Shown here: piece after piece, positions 20,843-33,212 of the stretch
How the letters are laid out: every line of letters starts with the position of its first letter
Numbering within the stretch: position 1 is the stretch's first letter
Assembly: GCF_003369915.1 (NCBI RefSeq)
Contig: NC_046675.1
Span: 21,886,001 to 21,950,000 of the forward strand
Length of the DNA: 64,000 nt
Direction of reading: 5' to 3'
Source: Drosophila miranda
Taxonomy: Eukaryota > Arthropoda > Insecta > Diptera > Drosophilidae
Made by a program: the position numbers and the translations under genes
The notes under the pieces: generated by a model
Told to the model about the DNA's origin: nothing
The model's input: the letters and a program-made list of their open reading frames with translations, nothing else
The model's database searches: none

Positions 20843-22168
20843 ATGACTGGAGAAACAGTTATCTTGGCCTATTCCGGCGGATTGGACACCAGCTGCATTC
20901 TTAAATGGCTGCTGGACCAGCAGTACAACGTCATCTGTGTCTTGGCTGATGTTGGCCAGAAAGAGGACTTTGCAGCGGCCGAAAAGAAGGCTCTCACTAT
21001 CGGCGCCAATAAGGTGAGATAACCCAGAGATGAGGACAAATCTTTAACTGCTTCTCCGACCCTCAGGTTATCGTGGTCGATGCGAAGCAGTCTTTCGTGG
21101 AGGACTACATCTGGCCGGCCATCAAGATGGGCCTTATCTACGAGGAGCTCTATTTGCTGGGCACATCGCTGTGCGGCGCCACCGGTAAGGGCAACGATCA
21201 GGTGCGCTTTGAGCTGTGCGCATATGCCCTTAAGCCGGATCTGAAGGTGGGTCTGTTAGCAGGTTGATAAGCCATTCTTATCAATGCCTATGGTTATCTT
21301 TTGACTATAAGTTCAACCTTCTCAGATAATCGCTCCCTGGCGCGATGTGGAGTTCTGTCGACGTTTTCAGGGGCGCCAGGATCTCATAGCCTATGCCCAG
21401 GCGAATGGCATTGAGGTGAGCGCCAAGCCGTCCACTCCCTGGAGCACCGATGCCAACATTTTGCACATTAGCTACGAGTCTGGTGTGCTGGAGGATCCCA
21501 ATACTGTGGCTCCGGCCAGTCTCTACGAGATGACGGTTGATCCATTGGTGCAGGCTCCACGACAGCCCGTCCGTGTTGTCATTCATTTTGAGCACGGTCT
21601 GCCCACCATTGTCGAGGACCTGTCTGGCAAGCGCGACTATCGTACACCCCTGGAGATGCTGAAGTTCCTCAATGATGTGGGAGGCTCCTATGGCATCGGG
21701 CGAATCGACATTGTCGAGAATCGCTATGTGGGACTCAAGTCCCGTGGCGTCTACGAGACTCCGGGCGGCACCATCCTCTACACCGCCCACCAGGATCTGG
21801 AGGTGTTTGCCCTGGACCGCGAGGTTCTGCGCACCAAGCAAGTTCTGCGCGATCGCATGACCGACTATGTTTACAATGGATTCTGGTTCAGTCCCGAGGC
21901 CATCTATGCCCAGCGATGCATTGAGCTGGCCGAGCAGAAGGTCAATGGTCAAGTAACCATAGAGCTGGCCCCCGGCTATTGTCGGGCCATTGCCCGCAAA
22001 GCATCGGAGGCTGGCGGTTCGCTGTACAACGAACAGCTCGTTTCGATGGACGTTCATGGCGGATATGTGCCGCAGGATGCGGGTGGTTTTATAGCCATCA
22101 ATGCGGTCAGGATAAGGGAGCATGTGCGTGCATTTGGACCCTATGAAGTGGCCAAACAAACGAAATGA
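20843..22168 (+). CDS. Ass: argininosuccinate synthase with an internal deletion
   Basis: Joins citrulline and aspartate with ATP to form argininosuccinate. Three exons: 20843-21013, 21067-21246, 21326-22168 (all phase 0), 397 aa. Family landmarks are present: the N-terminal P-loop-like [69 protein letters not shown] and [10 protein letters not shown]. Between LLGTSL and CGATGKGND the segment of about 24 residues that normally starts ARP and ends in a His-Gly before the TGKGND loop is absent. It is missing in frame, with no intron at that point. That region packs around the citrulline/aspartate site, so activity is doubtful unless the gap is an assembly error. The poly(A) signal AATAAA follows about 10 bases after the stop. 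Confidence 0.9.
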
Positions 22169-22209
22169 TTTCCAAATAAATAAAGAATTTTAAAGAACTT
22201 TAATGAAGT

Positions 22210-25200
22210 GAATTTTGATGGATACATGGTATTACTCATGAAGGACTATAGCTTTATCTAAAGTTTTCATAAGCCTCTCGTTTATCTTGTCCCAAAAACT
22301 GTGTCTTAAATCCTACCATTCCTGTTGTATTTTTACATATGTATGTGTTCCATATCACATATTCGTATCCGTATCCGTATCTCTGTAGTTGGTTATGTAA
22401 TTTCCATAGCAATCAATTCGTGTGTTTGTTTAATAAATCTGCTGTTCGACGAGACGACACTTGTATGTGGGGAAATCGAACACACATACACATCTAATGA
22501 AATACTGGCATACAAATAAATGCACATACATATATCATTTCCCATATTTGACTGCCATCCCCACAGGCAGGGGTGGGGCTGGGGCTCAGGGTCGGACAAG
22601 TGCAAACAGTAAGAACAACTGCTCTATGTGGGATTTCCCAATTGCATTAATCTTACTTCCGGAGTTGTTCAGAGCTCAGGTCCGGCAAAAGACGAGCTGA
22701 AACAAAAGATGCTCTTCTCCTTCTGTACATATATACAAAAACTAATATTATTACAACAAATATACACAAATCCAGCAAACAGCAGCAACAACAACAACAT
22801 CAGCAACAGAGGAAACATCAGCTGTGATTGTATTTCTGACTCGTTAGATATTTATGTGTCTCTCTGTCGGCCTGGCTGTCCACCTGTCTGTCCATCTAAC
22901 TATCTGTCTGTGGGTGTAGTAGTAGGTGAGAGCTCTGTTTACCCATCGACAACAATTGATGATAGGAGCCGGAGTCCTGCAATGCCATACGATGGAAAAT
23001 TTGGCAGAGATTTGACAGATACCCAAGTGAAGAAAAGTTTTTTGGTAAGAAAAAAAACTCAGAAAACTTATCATGGCAGAGATGAAATGGAAGAAACATA
23101 AGAAGGCATCCACTCTATCACTTCTCCTTTCGTTTCTTTTTATTCAACCGATGTCTGTGCACTTCTGGGACCTTTTTTGAGCGAATCAACTTAAAAAAAA
23201 CTGCCTAAAACAGTTATCAGAAGAACTAGTAGGTGATTAAAACAGTTAGTTTTAATTGAATCTTAAAATGAGATAGAAATTTGGTATTAAGTGAAAGAAC
23301 CACAACCAATAAGTTTTCAACCATAAGGAATTAATGGCAAAAGGTCCAAGGAGCCAGCCACCTCAGAGACAATTCACAACTGACAGGCACAACTTCCTGC
23401 ACAGTTTTCTATAGAGGAGTCACCCACAGCCCCTCTCACCCAAACGAAACCTAGGTCCAAATAAAGGAGCTCAGAGGTCGGGCCCTCTTTCCAATGAATG
23501 CAGCTACTGGAGGAGTGGGGGGTCGAGGGAACGAACAGCACGCGTTCCTATCAAAACAATGAGGAATAATTAAAATTCGCCCTCAAACAATTTGTAAGCT
23601 TTTGGCGGAAGTGAGGCAGGGACTCTCTCCATGGGTAGCTAGGGGGTAAATATACCCCCAGATGAGTGGGGGTGTGTGTGTGTGTGTGTGTGTGAGTAAG
23701 GGAGGACGGACACATGCTCATAAATAAATTTATGTTTGCTGAAGTGTATTGGGCGTGCCCGAGCTGGTTCCAAGTTCCAGAGCTGCCCCATAAATTTCTG
23801 GTTGTTCTTGCCAGCCATCGCCTCCCCCCATCTGACAGCTTTCAGCCAAGAGCATGTAAGCTGAAAAGAGACAGAAATGGGTGTGGTGAAAGAGATAGAG
23901 ACAGAGAAAGGGGAAGGGAAAGAGAGGAATGCTATTTTTGCAATTATAGGGAATTCTATTTTGTTGCTTCTTCTGGAGGAGCTATCTTGGAGAGTTTTGT
24001 GTACTTTTTGACTAAATCAATTTGCCCAAAACAAGAAACATTGAATTAATCTAAGAGATGCCTGTAGCACAGGGTGTATATCAGAATCTTAGGCAAATTA
24101 GCACCCATTTAATTGCTCGCTTTAAGCCGCTTTTGCCCCTCGATTTCTCTCTCTTGTTAATCATATTTTACACTTTTCACAAAGTTAACCTTTGATTCAA
24201 TTTATCAACTTCAATAAAAAGTGCAGGACGAAAAAAGACAACTAAGGGAACGCACACAGAAGGGCCACAAAAACCATAGTAGAAAGAGTGAGGCAGAGGC
24301 AGAGGCAGCAACGAGAGAGAAAGAGATACAATAAGAAAAAGAGAGGTGGAGTGGCGGTAGGTTTTTCGTAAAAGTTGCGCCTGCGATTCGCACAAGGACT
24401 AACGACATCCTTTGAACGCTTGCAAATAATCCCACAAAAACCGAGAGCTTAACTTTTTCCCCAGCATTTATGCAGACTTTTTCGGGGTCTGCGGGGAAAG
24501 TAGGTTGCGGACTGGTTGCATTCGCTTATATTTTGGGGGGGGGCCAAAAGCCCCTTTTTGCAATTTTCGCAGTTTAGCACAAAGTTGAAACGTCAACGGT
24601 GTCTGATTCTGATCGTATGCCGCACAAACACCACCAACAAAGGCAACATTGTCCCAGTCACTGATGGATGGATGGATATATGGGGAAGGTCTGGCCGGGC
24701 ATGAGTCCCGAACGGAGCTGGTCCACACTGACTCGGTGGTTATTGAGGTTCGGTTCGCGTTTTTGTGTGTCCCTATCAGCCGGTACGATACGCCTGGCCA
24801 GCAGTCAAAGGCCGGTGTTTTTTTTATTTTGTGGCTGGGGCAGGGGGCAACCGCAGCGAAGGCATTCCATGGAATATCGGCAAAAACCTATGGGATATTG
24901 AGGGGAGGTTCAATCCTGCTATTTAATCGGAATGGCATGGGTTCAAAGGTGGGACGGGTCATATTTTCAGGCCGTTTTTGTACGTCTTTCATTCTGTATT
25001 TTTTTTTAATTTTAAGAAAAGTTGTATCACTTTTATGAGAGAAATAGTTCTTTCAGAAGAGGTGCACCTGATGTATATTCAACTTATTGAATCCACTTTA
25101 ATGATTTCTATTTTATTTGGAAATGGTTGCCTGTCCCAGCAAAAGTCTTGACCCCTTTCGAAAGCTTTGATTTTAATTATCACGCAGTTGGCATTCGCAC

Positions 25201-27830
25201 AGCTGCGTCCTTTGGCGTCTCTCCTGCTCCTTGGCGGCGCCAAAACTATCCGGCAAAAGGAATTTTATTATTGAAATTTGTTTGCGCGGACTTTGTTGTT
25301 GTCCCCATCCACGGTCCACGGTCCTAAGCTCGACGGTCCCCTCTTACTGCTGGAGCTGCTGCTGCTGGATGCATTCTCATTTTGTAATTAAGTGCAGAGA
25401 CAGAAGTTAAAATCAGGTCACTCATACGCCCCATTGGCCGGACGGTGTGACGCTGTGCTGCTGTCCGTGAGAAAACTTAATTTTTCAAATGAATTTTTCC
25501 ATCCCAGCAGAGGCTGCAATGGCTTTTCAAATTATTATACTTAACAGAGCGCTGCTTGCCAGAAAAAAAAACAAAAAAAAAACAGAGCAGAAAAGGGATG
25601 GTAGGGTCTTCGTCTCCTGGCAGCAGCTGTAGCTAAGTTTTTTGAGAGCAAAACTAATTAATTTGTCCACCTTTTTGGACTGGCATAGAGGGAATGCCAC
25701 GTATCCCCTGATATTGTTTTTGAGATACTTTTCTGCCAGCTAAATATGCAAATCGTAGTGGGAAAAGTTTGTTCACTGCAATTGAAATGGAGTTTTAAAG
25801 TTGGAATCCCAGTTTAATGCATTACGCTTTTCCTCGCTTTTCCTCGCTTCCACCGGCTGCAGCGGAACACAAGGTAAATACAAAACAGCAGATACTCGTA
25901 CTATTTTTCAGAACATAACGGAACAGAACAGAACAGAATGTTGCTCCTGGCAACGGGGCAGCATGAAAGCGTGGAACGTGGCCAGATTATGCTGTATTAT
26001 CACCTGTAAATCCTTATTGGCAATCAAAACTTTTCCCTACAGCCCCCCTGCCCTCTCTCCCTTTTCCCATGGCCCTATGTCTCTATGGCTATTTTCCCCT
26101 GTTCTCTCCAGTCTACTCGTATTTTCCGCTAGTACGAGTATTTGTATTTGCTACTTTCAATGAAATCTGCAAAAATCTGTGCATGCAGCCAAAACTTTTA
26201 ATTTTATTGGAAAACTTGTTGAGTTTTTTTCGTTTCGTTTTTGTTGCTGTTGTTTTTAGGGGGCCTGTATAATTTTGTTTTTTTTATTTTTAGCCGCTGA
26301 GTGGACACGCGGGGCATCGCAAAAGTTGAAATCTGTTTTCCAGCCAAAATAGTTGTTACGGGGGCCCCCAAAGCAATTACGGAGGCATTATAATGATGAT
26401 GATCATGATGATGACAGAGAGAAGAGCCTCTAAAGGATTTTCGATATTGGATGGAGGTTATGTTCCACTTTAGTTTTTGTTGGTGGATCGCGAAACGAGT
26501 TCCAGTTTAAAGGGTCATAAAAACAGAGTTTCGAAGTGCAAAACTGTACCCTTTCGTAGAAGGAAGGCTTTATAGTCCCTAGGTACTCTTTTAAAAGGGT
26601 TTAAGCGGGGATTAAGCTATCTTTTTGTTCAATTGAGTGCCAGTTTCATTGCATATTCGCTTATCTTCTCAGGAATCAAAGGGTGGAAGGGAGAGTAGAG
26701 CCTTTTCGACTTTAAGCTGCAGAAGACGGCGGCTCTGTATAACTACAAAATTCTGTACGAAATGGTTTTGCACCTTCGTCTTCTGCCCCTGAAGCTAATC
26801 ACGAGTGCATCTCGTGATGGGGCGAGCAGTCGGGGCGGGGCGGCCGTTGACAGAATGGCAGAACCGCATCACATGGCACCGCAGCATATTTCCGTCACCG
26901 ATTGCCTGTCGATTGGATTGGGGGGTTCGGGTTCGAGAATGGGTGGTGGTATGTTGCCTGGTTCCTGGTTCCATTGGCATTAAACTGCAAATCCGCAGTC
27001 GAGCAATTCTCGCATGTAATGCTGATGTCGACATTTTACTGCTGCTGCAACTGCAACTGCCACTGCCAGAGTGCCACTGCTGCCACTGCTACTGCTGCTG
27101 TTGATGCGGGCTCGTGTTTTGCCACAACAGCGCGCCAGTGCCAGGCAGCGACACCTTCTGTGGCAACAAGGCTGCCAGAGCAGACATCTCATCCCAGTGC
27201 AGTGCCATGCCCCATGCCACAGCCACAGCTTCCCTGGCCCCCCCTGCACTTAAGCATGGCATCGATGCGACGGTGGGCTGGCTCCTGCGATCGGCAGCTG
27301 CTGCTGTTGAGGATTTTTGCATTGCCCTCCCAAAGGGGCCAAGGCGGAAGGTGGCGAAGGCTGAAAGAGAGTTCGGATGGGATGTGGGGGCTGGTGAGGA
27401 GCTGCAGCAACAGCCATAAAATCCTTTGCAATCAGTTGCATGCAACAAACACTTTGGTTCATGTTTCCACAGCGCCTCCTTCGGCTTTGATGCACCGAGA
27501 GAAAGATGAAGATGAAAGCTACGATTTGAAGGGGAATTTATTAAAGTTAAAAAAAACTGATTTCTCAGAATTATTAATAAATGTTTTATATAAAGTTTCG
27601 GCGATATAGTGATGTTTCTCTCAGTGTTCAGATGGCACAGAGGCTTCCACATTGCTTCCGATCCAAACACACAAGAGTGAACCCCAGACCCGAATACGGA
27701 GCCTCCGTAGAAGAGGCCACATTTACGTTGGACTGTTGTCTGGGTTCTTGTTGCCTCTCAGATTGGGATTCTTATCGTTGTTGCTCACACACAGAAAAAC
27801 ACGCAAAACACATACAGTACACATGTACCT
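22210..27830. other. gene-free interval right of Ass
   Basis: I find no convincing exon. Frames such as 26,902-27,609 (plus) and 27,089-27,670 (minus) arise from CTG/CAG-rich sequence read in several frames and show no motif. The interval has a GT repeat (23,671-23,694), poly-purine runs and AT-rich stretches. This is typical of fly intergenic or intronic regulatory DNA. Confidence 0.5.
23671..23694. repeat. (GT)n microsatellite
   Basis: About 12 uninterrupted GT units. Confidence 0.95.
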
Positions 27831-27839
27831 GGAGTACAC

Positions 27840-28116
27840 ACCTGGAGTCGGAAGGAAACTGGGCCTCGATTAGATTCATGGCCGTAAATATGGCTACCAA
27901 ACTGCGTCGCGAAGAAAGAGCACGCAATGCAAGGAGATAAAGGATAAAGGAGATTATTAAGAGAAGAGCCCTACGGGCATCTCCCCCCGGCGAAGTAATA
28001 TCTCGCGACAGTACCGCCGGGATCCGGGATAGGTGTGGTTGGTTTTAGAGCGGTTAGAGTCCCTCACTTCGGCTTCGGCTGAGTCGGCATGAAGCTTTCC
28101 TGTAGTCACACAACAT

Positions 28117-28155
<39 letters not shown>
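27840..28155 (+). mobile_element. 3' end of an older R1-clade-like retrotransposon (5' truncated)
   Basis: At 27,845-27,940 the frame ends in NWASIRF...LRREERARN, which aligns with the C-terminus of ORF2 of the larger element to the right (SWNAVAY...LRRLERSRTN). The following 3' UTR shares the CGAAGTAAT...CAGT.CCG block with 33,089-33,130 of that element. It ends in a run of about 38 A residues (28,118-28,155). I read this as a dead, 5'-truncated copy of a related family. Confidence 0.65.
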
Positions 28156-28169
<14 letters not shown>

Positions 28170-28174
28170 CACAC
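28118..28174 (+). repeat. poly(A) run followed by (CA)n
   Basis: About 38 A residues and then nine to ten CA units. The A run is the tail of the older retrotransposon; the CA tract lies directly at the target site of the next insertion. Confidence 0.9.
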
Positions 28175-28800
28175 TCGTACATTAGCTCAAGCTCTTGCTG
28201 ACACCGCGTGCTCACCTGGGAGGATCGAGTCTCACCCCGACTGGCTTCTGATCCGGGCTGCGCGTTGCACTTCCACGGTCACCCAAAGGGGGCAGGGGCG
28301 CTGGGGCCCACCGTGAGTGCTTTGGACGGCGCTTTTCACTCGTCACTTGGAGATTCCCACCTTTTTTCATCCTTTCTCTCCTTTGGGCCGGTTCTCCCGT
28401 TCTTCTTCTTCACTCCAGGCCTCGCAGCTGATCGACTGGGGTACCAGGGCTGGATAGTGCAGGCCACTAACCAGCTGATCGACTGCAGTGCGGTGAAGGG
28501 GCACTAGGTGCCAAAGCATCCAGCCCTCGACAGAGCCCGCTGCGGAAGATAACTGCGCCCACAGCAGCTAGCTTCTGTCAGCGACCGCACCTGAGGGAAG
28601 GTACTGCCTAACTCCTAGGCGGGATCACTTGCAAACCGCACACACACCTACGCATAAGTTCCATCCCAAATTCACACGCGTGGAGGAATCCCGTGGCCGG
28701 GGCGCGGACCCTGGAGGCCCTGAGAGATGTTCCCCCGAATCCTGCTTCGCCGGTGGCACACTTGGCCGACGAAGCAAAATTCGCTACAAGTCAATGAGCA

Positions 28801-30198
28801 ATGGCTTTCCAAAAAGCCTCAAAGGTGGCCCGAACACCGCCACAAGCAGCTTTAGCACCGCCAATGAAGCAGAGCTCGTTGCACAGCTTTGCCAGTGGGG
28901 CCACGCAGGACGGCGGCAAGGGCACTGATACTCTGAAGAGGCCGAGGGACCCCCCTACACCATCGAGTAGCGGGAGAAAAACCCCCCCCAAGCGAAGCAG
29001 GAACTGCTTACAGAACATAGACGAGATTGGCGCAATCCTGGACGACCTACTCTACCAGATGAACGAGAAGGGCCAGAGGTCGATCAACATGGCCATCAAG
29101 AAGATGGTAGCACGCATGAAGGAGTTGCAAGTGGAAGTCAAATCCCATCTGCAGGCGCCAGAGGATAAAAGGGCAGCGCCAGGAGGATGCCAGTGCCATG
29201 ATCACACTGCAGGCCCAACTGGCCCCCTACCCAGGATGACCAAGCCCAGTGCGACTAAGGCGACGCAAACGGCATCAGGAGCCCACAAGAGCGAGGCAAC
29301 ACCCCGAACTGAGGAAAAGAGCGCGCGCGGAAGGCCCAGGCAAGGACACCAAGCTGACGCCACTCGACAAGAGGAAACCAAGATGCAGTGCGGCAAGGCG
29401 GAAGACACCAACCCTACACAGAAGTGGAGTGAGGTGAGAGGCAGGCGTGCCAAACGCAAGCAGACAGGCCGACCAGACGCAGTGCTGGTCAAATGCACCG
29501 AGGAGGCATCATACGCCGACATCCTCAAACTGGTGAAGGCAGCACCAACACTCCAGAGCCTCAAAAACAAGGTTCAGGGCATCAGGAAGACAGCCTCGGG
29601 CGAGCTGCTTCTAAGGATGCAACAATCCTCAGACCCCGCCACCCAGGAGCTGCAGATGGCCATCCAGGCAGCGCTTGGGGACAAGGCAGCCGTGAAGGCC
29701 ATGCAGGAGACAGTCGCGGTTGAGGTACTCAACATAGACGAGCTCACGACAGGCGACGAGGTATGTGAGGCCATAGCTGCAGCGATCGACGGCGACTTAA
29801 CACAAGGAGCAGTGCCGTACATGCGAAAAGCATATGGCGCAACGCAGGAAGCTACGCTGAACCTTCAGCCCGCACTCGCAAAGAAGCTCCTGGAGCTCGG
29901 AAAAGTTCGAATCGGCTGGGTTGTCTGCCGCGTGCGGCAACGGATTGCGCCAACCCGCTGCTTCAAGTGCATGGCCTATGGACACACTGCAGCCAGGTGC
30001 AGATCCAAGCGGCCTGTGTCAAGCAATGCATGCTACAAATGTGGTGGGGAGGGGCACAAGCACAACCAGTGCAACAACCCGCCAATGTGCATACTATGCG
30101 CTGGCAAGCCAGGAGACGTCCGCTCAGCAGCCCACTCGGCCCTCAGTCGCAGCTGCCCTGAGTATAAGAAGGCACTAGCAAAACTGGTTGATGGTTAA
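28801..30198 (+). CDS. retrotransposon ORF1 (Gag-like, zinc knuckles)
   Basis: 465 codons, open throughout. The N-terminal half is basic and Pro/Lys-rich. The C-terminal part has two clear CX2CX4HX4C knuckles (CFKCMAYGHTAARC and CYKCGGEGHKHNQC, about residues 386-425) and a third longer C..C...H...C element. Such ORF1 proteins bind the element's RNA. The start at 28801 is the first ATG in frame; another ATG six bases upstream is in a different frame. It ends in TAA overlapping ORF2's ATG (ATGGTTAA). Confidence 0.85.
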   Translation: MAFQKASKVARTPPQAALAPPMKQSSLHSFASGATQDGGKGTDTLKRPRDPPTPSSSGRKTPPKRSRNCLQNIDEIGAILDDLLYQMNEKGQRSINMAIKKMVARMKELQVEVKSHLQAPEDKRAAPGGCQCHDHTAGPTGPLPRMTKPSATKATQTASGAHKSEATPRTEEKSARGRPRQGHQADATRQEETKMQCGKAEDTNPTQKWSEVRGRRAKRKQTGRPDAVLVKCTEEASYADILKLVKAAPTLQSLKNKVQGIRKTASGELLLRMQQSSDPATQELQMAIQAALGDKAAVKAMQETVAVEVLNIDELTTGDEVCEAIAAAIDGDLTQGAVPYMRKAYGATQEATLNLQPALAKKLLELGKVRIGWVVCRVRQRIAPTRCFKCMAYGHTAARCRSKRPVSSNACYKCGGEGHKHNQCNNPPMCILCAGKPGDVRSAAHSALSRSCPEYKKALAKLVDG

Positions 30199-33060
30199 GC
30201 TCCTGCAGCTCAACCTAAACCACTGCCGAGCTGCTCAGGATCTGTTGGCGCAAACAGTCCTGGAGCAGAAGATCGACATAGCGCTACTCAGCGAGCCGTA
30301 CGGCAAAAAACACGAAGGAGTCTGGCAGCAAAGCTCAGACGGAGGAGCAGCAATCTGGAGCTGTGGCCCACAACCAGGCCAGCTTACCCACAGAGCATCC
30401 AGAGTGGGATATGTGAGAGCTAAGCACAGCGGCACTTTTGTCTACAGCTGCTACATAGCACCGAGGTTCACGCAGCAGGAGTATGAGGCGATCATCAGCA
30501 ACATCTCTAACGACGCACGAGGCAAATCGCCGGTCCTGATAGCGGGCGACTTTAACACCTGGGCCACGACTTGGGGCAGCGCCAAGAACACACCCCGTGG
30601 GACATCGCTCCTGGACGAGTTTGCAAGCCTGAACGTCTGTCTCCTCAACACAGGAACCACACCAACGTTCAGCAAAGCAGGGCGGGAGTCTATTATAGAC
30701 CTCACCTTTGCAAGCCCAGAGCTCGCACGCCACGCGAAGTGGCAAGTGCTGAGTGCTTACACCCATAGTGACCACTTAGCCGTAATGACGGAAACCTTTG
30801 CACCCAGGAACACAACAAGGATACAGCGGGCGCTCCAGACCGGGTACAAGGAGGAAAGCCTGAGCAGAGCCGCGCTCCTCTCGGCAGCAGAAAACCTAAG
30901 CGCCGCCGGGGATGCTGAAGCATCCGCGCTTGCCGTTTACAGGACCGTCAAAGCGGCCTGTGATGCAGCCATGAAAAAAAGAAAGATCGGAGGAAGCAGG
31001 CACCGGCCAGTACCGTGGTGGAATGAGCACATTGCCAAGGCCAGGAGGGAGTGCTGCGCAGCTCGGCGTGCCTACCAGCGAGCAAGAGGCTCCGCCCAAT
31101 TTGGCAGAAATGGCGCGGCATTCAAGGCCAAAAGAAAAGAGCTGAAGGAGGCCATCAGAAGCAGCAAACTCAAATGCTTCAAGGAGCTCTGCGATGCGGC
31201 CGATGCGGAACCTTTTGGTGGAGCATACAAACTAGTCATGGGGAGATTAAACAGACAGCCTATGCCCAAGGATCCGGTGCATATGAGAAAGATAGTCGGC
31301 ACCCTATTCCCTGGACAACCACCCTTACAAGAGGAAGCTAGGCTAGAAGGAGCTAGCCTGAGGGACACCACCACCATCATCACTGCCAGAGAAGTACTGG
31401 AGGCCACGGGTAAGCTGAAGATCGAGAAAGCGGCAGGTCCAGATGGAGTCCCTATTGCAGCACTAAAATGCATAATTAGAGCCCATCCGGAAGCATTCGC
31501 CACAATGTACACCCAGTGCCTAGCGGAGCGGACAGTCCCACGAGCATGGAAACGGCAAAGGCTGGTTCTGATACCCAAGCCAGGCAAAGAGCTGGCATGC
31601 TGGATACCATGGGCAAGATTTTCGAGAGGATGGTATGTAACCGACTGGAGGCGGAACTGGCTGAGCGTCGCGGACTTTCCGACCTCCAATTCGGGTTCCG
31701 CAAGCAGAGGAGCACCACTGACGCCATCGAGATGGTGACAAACCTTGCCAGGGAAGCCATGGCAGGAACGCGATGGGCTGGAGGCGACAAAAAGTACTGC
31801 CTAGTATGTACACTAGACGTACGAAACGCCTTCAACTCTGCCAGCTGGAAGAGCATCCTAGAGGCCCTGACCAGGAGGGGTATATCTGAGCAAATCACAC
31901 GGACTCTGCGAAGCTATTTCACGGACCGCGTCCTGATCTACGACACGGAAGAAGGAGCAGAACATCACCAAATCACCGGAGGCGTCCCACAGGGCTCGGT
32001 CCTAGGGCCGATACTGTGGAACGTGATGTATGACGATATCCTGCGGCCTACATTACCGGAAGGGTGCACCCTGGTGGGCTTCGCCGACGACATAGCACTG
32101 GTGACAGTGTCGAAACACGTAAGAGACGTAGAGGAGAAAACCAACGTAGCAGTCGGGATGATAGTGGCCTGGCTCGCAGCCAACGGGCTAGCATTGGCGG
32201 AGAAGAAGACGGAGGCTGTGCTAATGAGCAGCAGAAAAAAGGTCGAGCAGGCATGCGTGAGAGTCGGTAGCACGATCATCAGGACCAAGCCTGCGCTAAA
32301 GTACCTAGGGGTAATGATGGACCAGAGGCTGAACTTCAAGGCCCACCTGGAATACGCCAGCGCAAAAGCGACTGCAGCTACGGCGGCCATAAGCAGGATG
32401 ATGGCCAATACAGGGGGACCACGGCAGCGTAGCAGGCAGCTCATCGCTGGGGTGGTCACCTCCATAATCTTATATGGATCAGCAGTGTGGGCACCAGCAA
32501 TGATGGTTTCCACATACAGCAGAGACTGCAGAAGCGCATACCGACGCTGTGCCCTGAGGGTTACATGCTGCTTCCGGACGGTGTCTGAAGACGCCGCACT
32601 TATTGTGGCAGGCATGGTCCCACTGGATCTCCTGGCAGCTGAGCGGCAGAGCGGAGTGGAGGTAGCCAGCGAGCGGCGAGAGCGCACTATAGCCCAGTGG
32701 CAACGGCGCTGGGACCAAGCGGCAAAAGGGAGGTGGACCAGACGTCTCCTTCCCCAGCTTAGCCCATGGCTGCGAAGAAGGCACGGCCAAATGGACCATT
32801 ATTTGGGCCAACTGCTGACGGGGCATGGCTGCTTCAAGCAGTACCTGCATCGCTTTAGGCATGCTGACGACCCGTATTGCAGCTGCTGCCCCCGCTTCTC
32901 GCAAGAACGAACGAGGCTAGGGGAGACGCTTGCAGAAGTGAGTGTGGACACCCTCACCGACCAGATGCTAGCCGATGAGCAATCTTGGAACGCGGTCGCC
33001 TACATGGCAGCAAGCGTGATCAAGGAGCTGCGCAGGCTGGAGCGAAGCCGGACAAACTAA
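30191..33060 (+). pseudogene. retrotransposon ORF2 (endonuclease + reverse transcriptase), frameshifted
   Basis: The first part (30,191 to about 31,600) has the AP-endonuclease signatures: LNLNHC, LLSEPYG, AGDFNTW, the later Asp in SIIDLTF and the SDH motif. Just after LVLIPKPGK, near 31,590-31,605, the frame changes and sequence expected between that motif and LLDTMGK-type sequence is missing, so a small deletion broke the frame. The rest (to 33,060) carries RT blocks TLDVRNAFN, GVPQGSVLGPILWN, the catalytic FADD and LKYLGV. Near the C-terminus, DPYCSC joins directly to CPRF, where relatives have a CCHC-like finger, suggesting a second, in-frame deletion. Confidence 0.85.
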
Positions 33061-33212
33061 GCCAGAAGGATGACCCCACAGCCCGCACCGCGAAGTAATG
33101 CCTAGCGGCAGTCCCGCGGGAGCGGACCCACCCCCTTCCCAGCCATAATTGTTATTTTATAAATATAAATTGTTTTCCCAATAAAAAAAAAAAAAAAAAA
33201 CACTTGTACATT

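Larger units (their letters stand above)
28184..33200 (+). mobile_element. R1-clade-like non-LTR retrotransposon, near full length
   Basis: About 5.0 kb: 5' UTR (28,184-28,800), ORF1 with zinc knuckles, ORF2 with endonuclease and reverse transcriptase, a short 3' UTR, and a terminal A run (33,183-33,200). Twelve-base target-site copies flank it: CACTCGTACATT at 28,172-28,183 and CACTTGTACATT at 33,201-33,212 (one mismatch). The layout (ORF1 with three CCHC-type knuckles, 8-base ORF overlap, no RNase H visible) suggests the R1 group. ORF2 carries a frameshift, so the copy is inactive. Confidence 0.85.

Noticed and set aside
26902..27609. 235-codon plus-strand frame with a 193-codon frame opposite it
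   Set aside because: Both come from CTG/CAG/CCA-rich DNA open in several frames at once, without any domain, splice context or consistent codon pattern.
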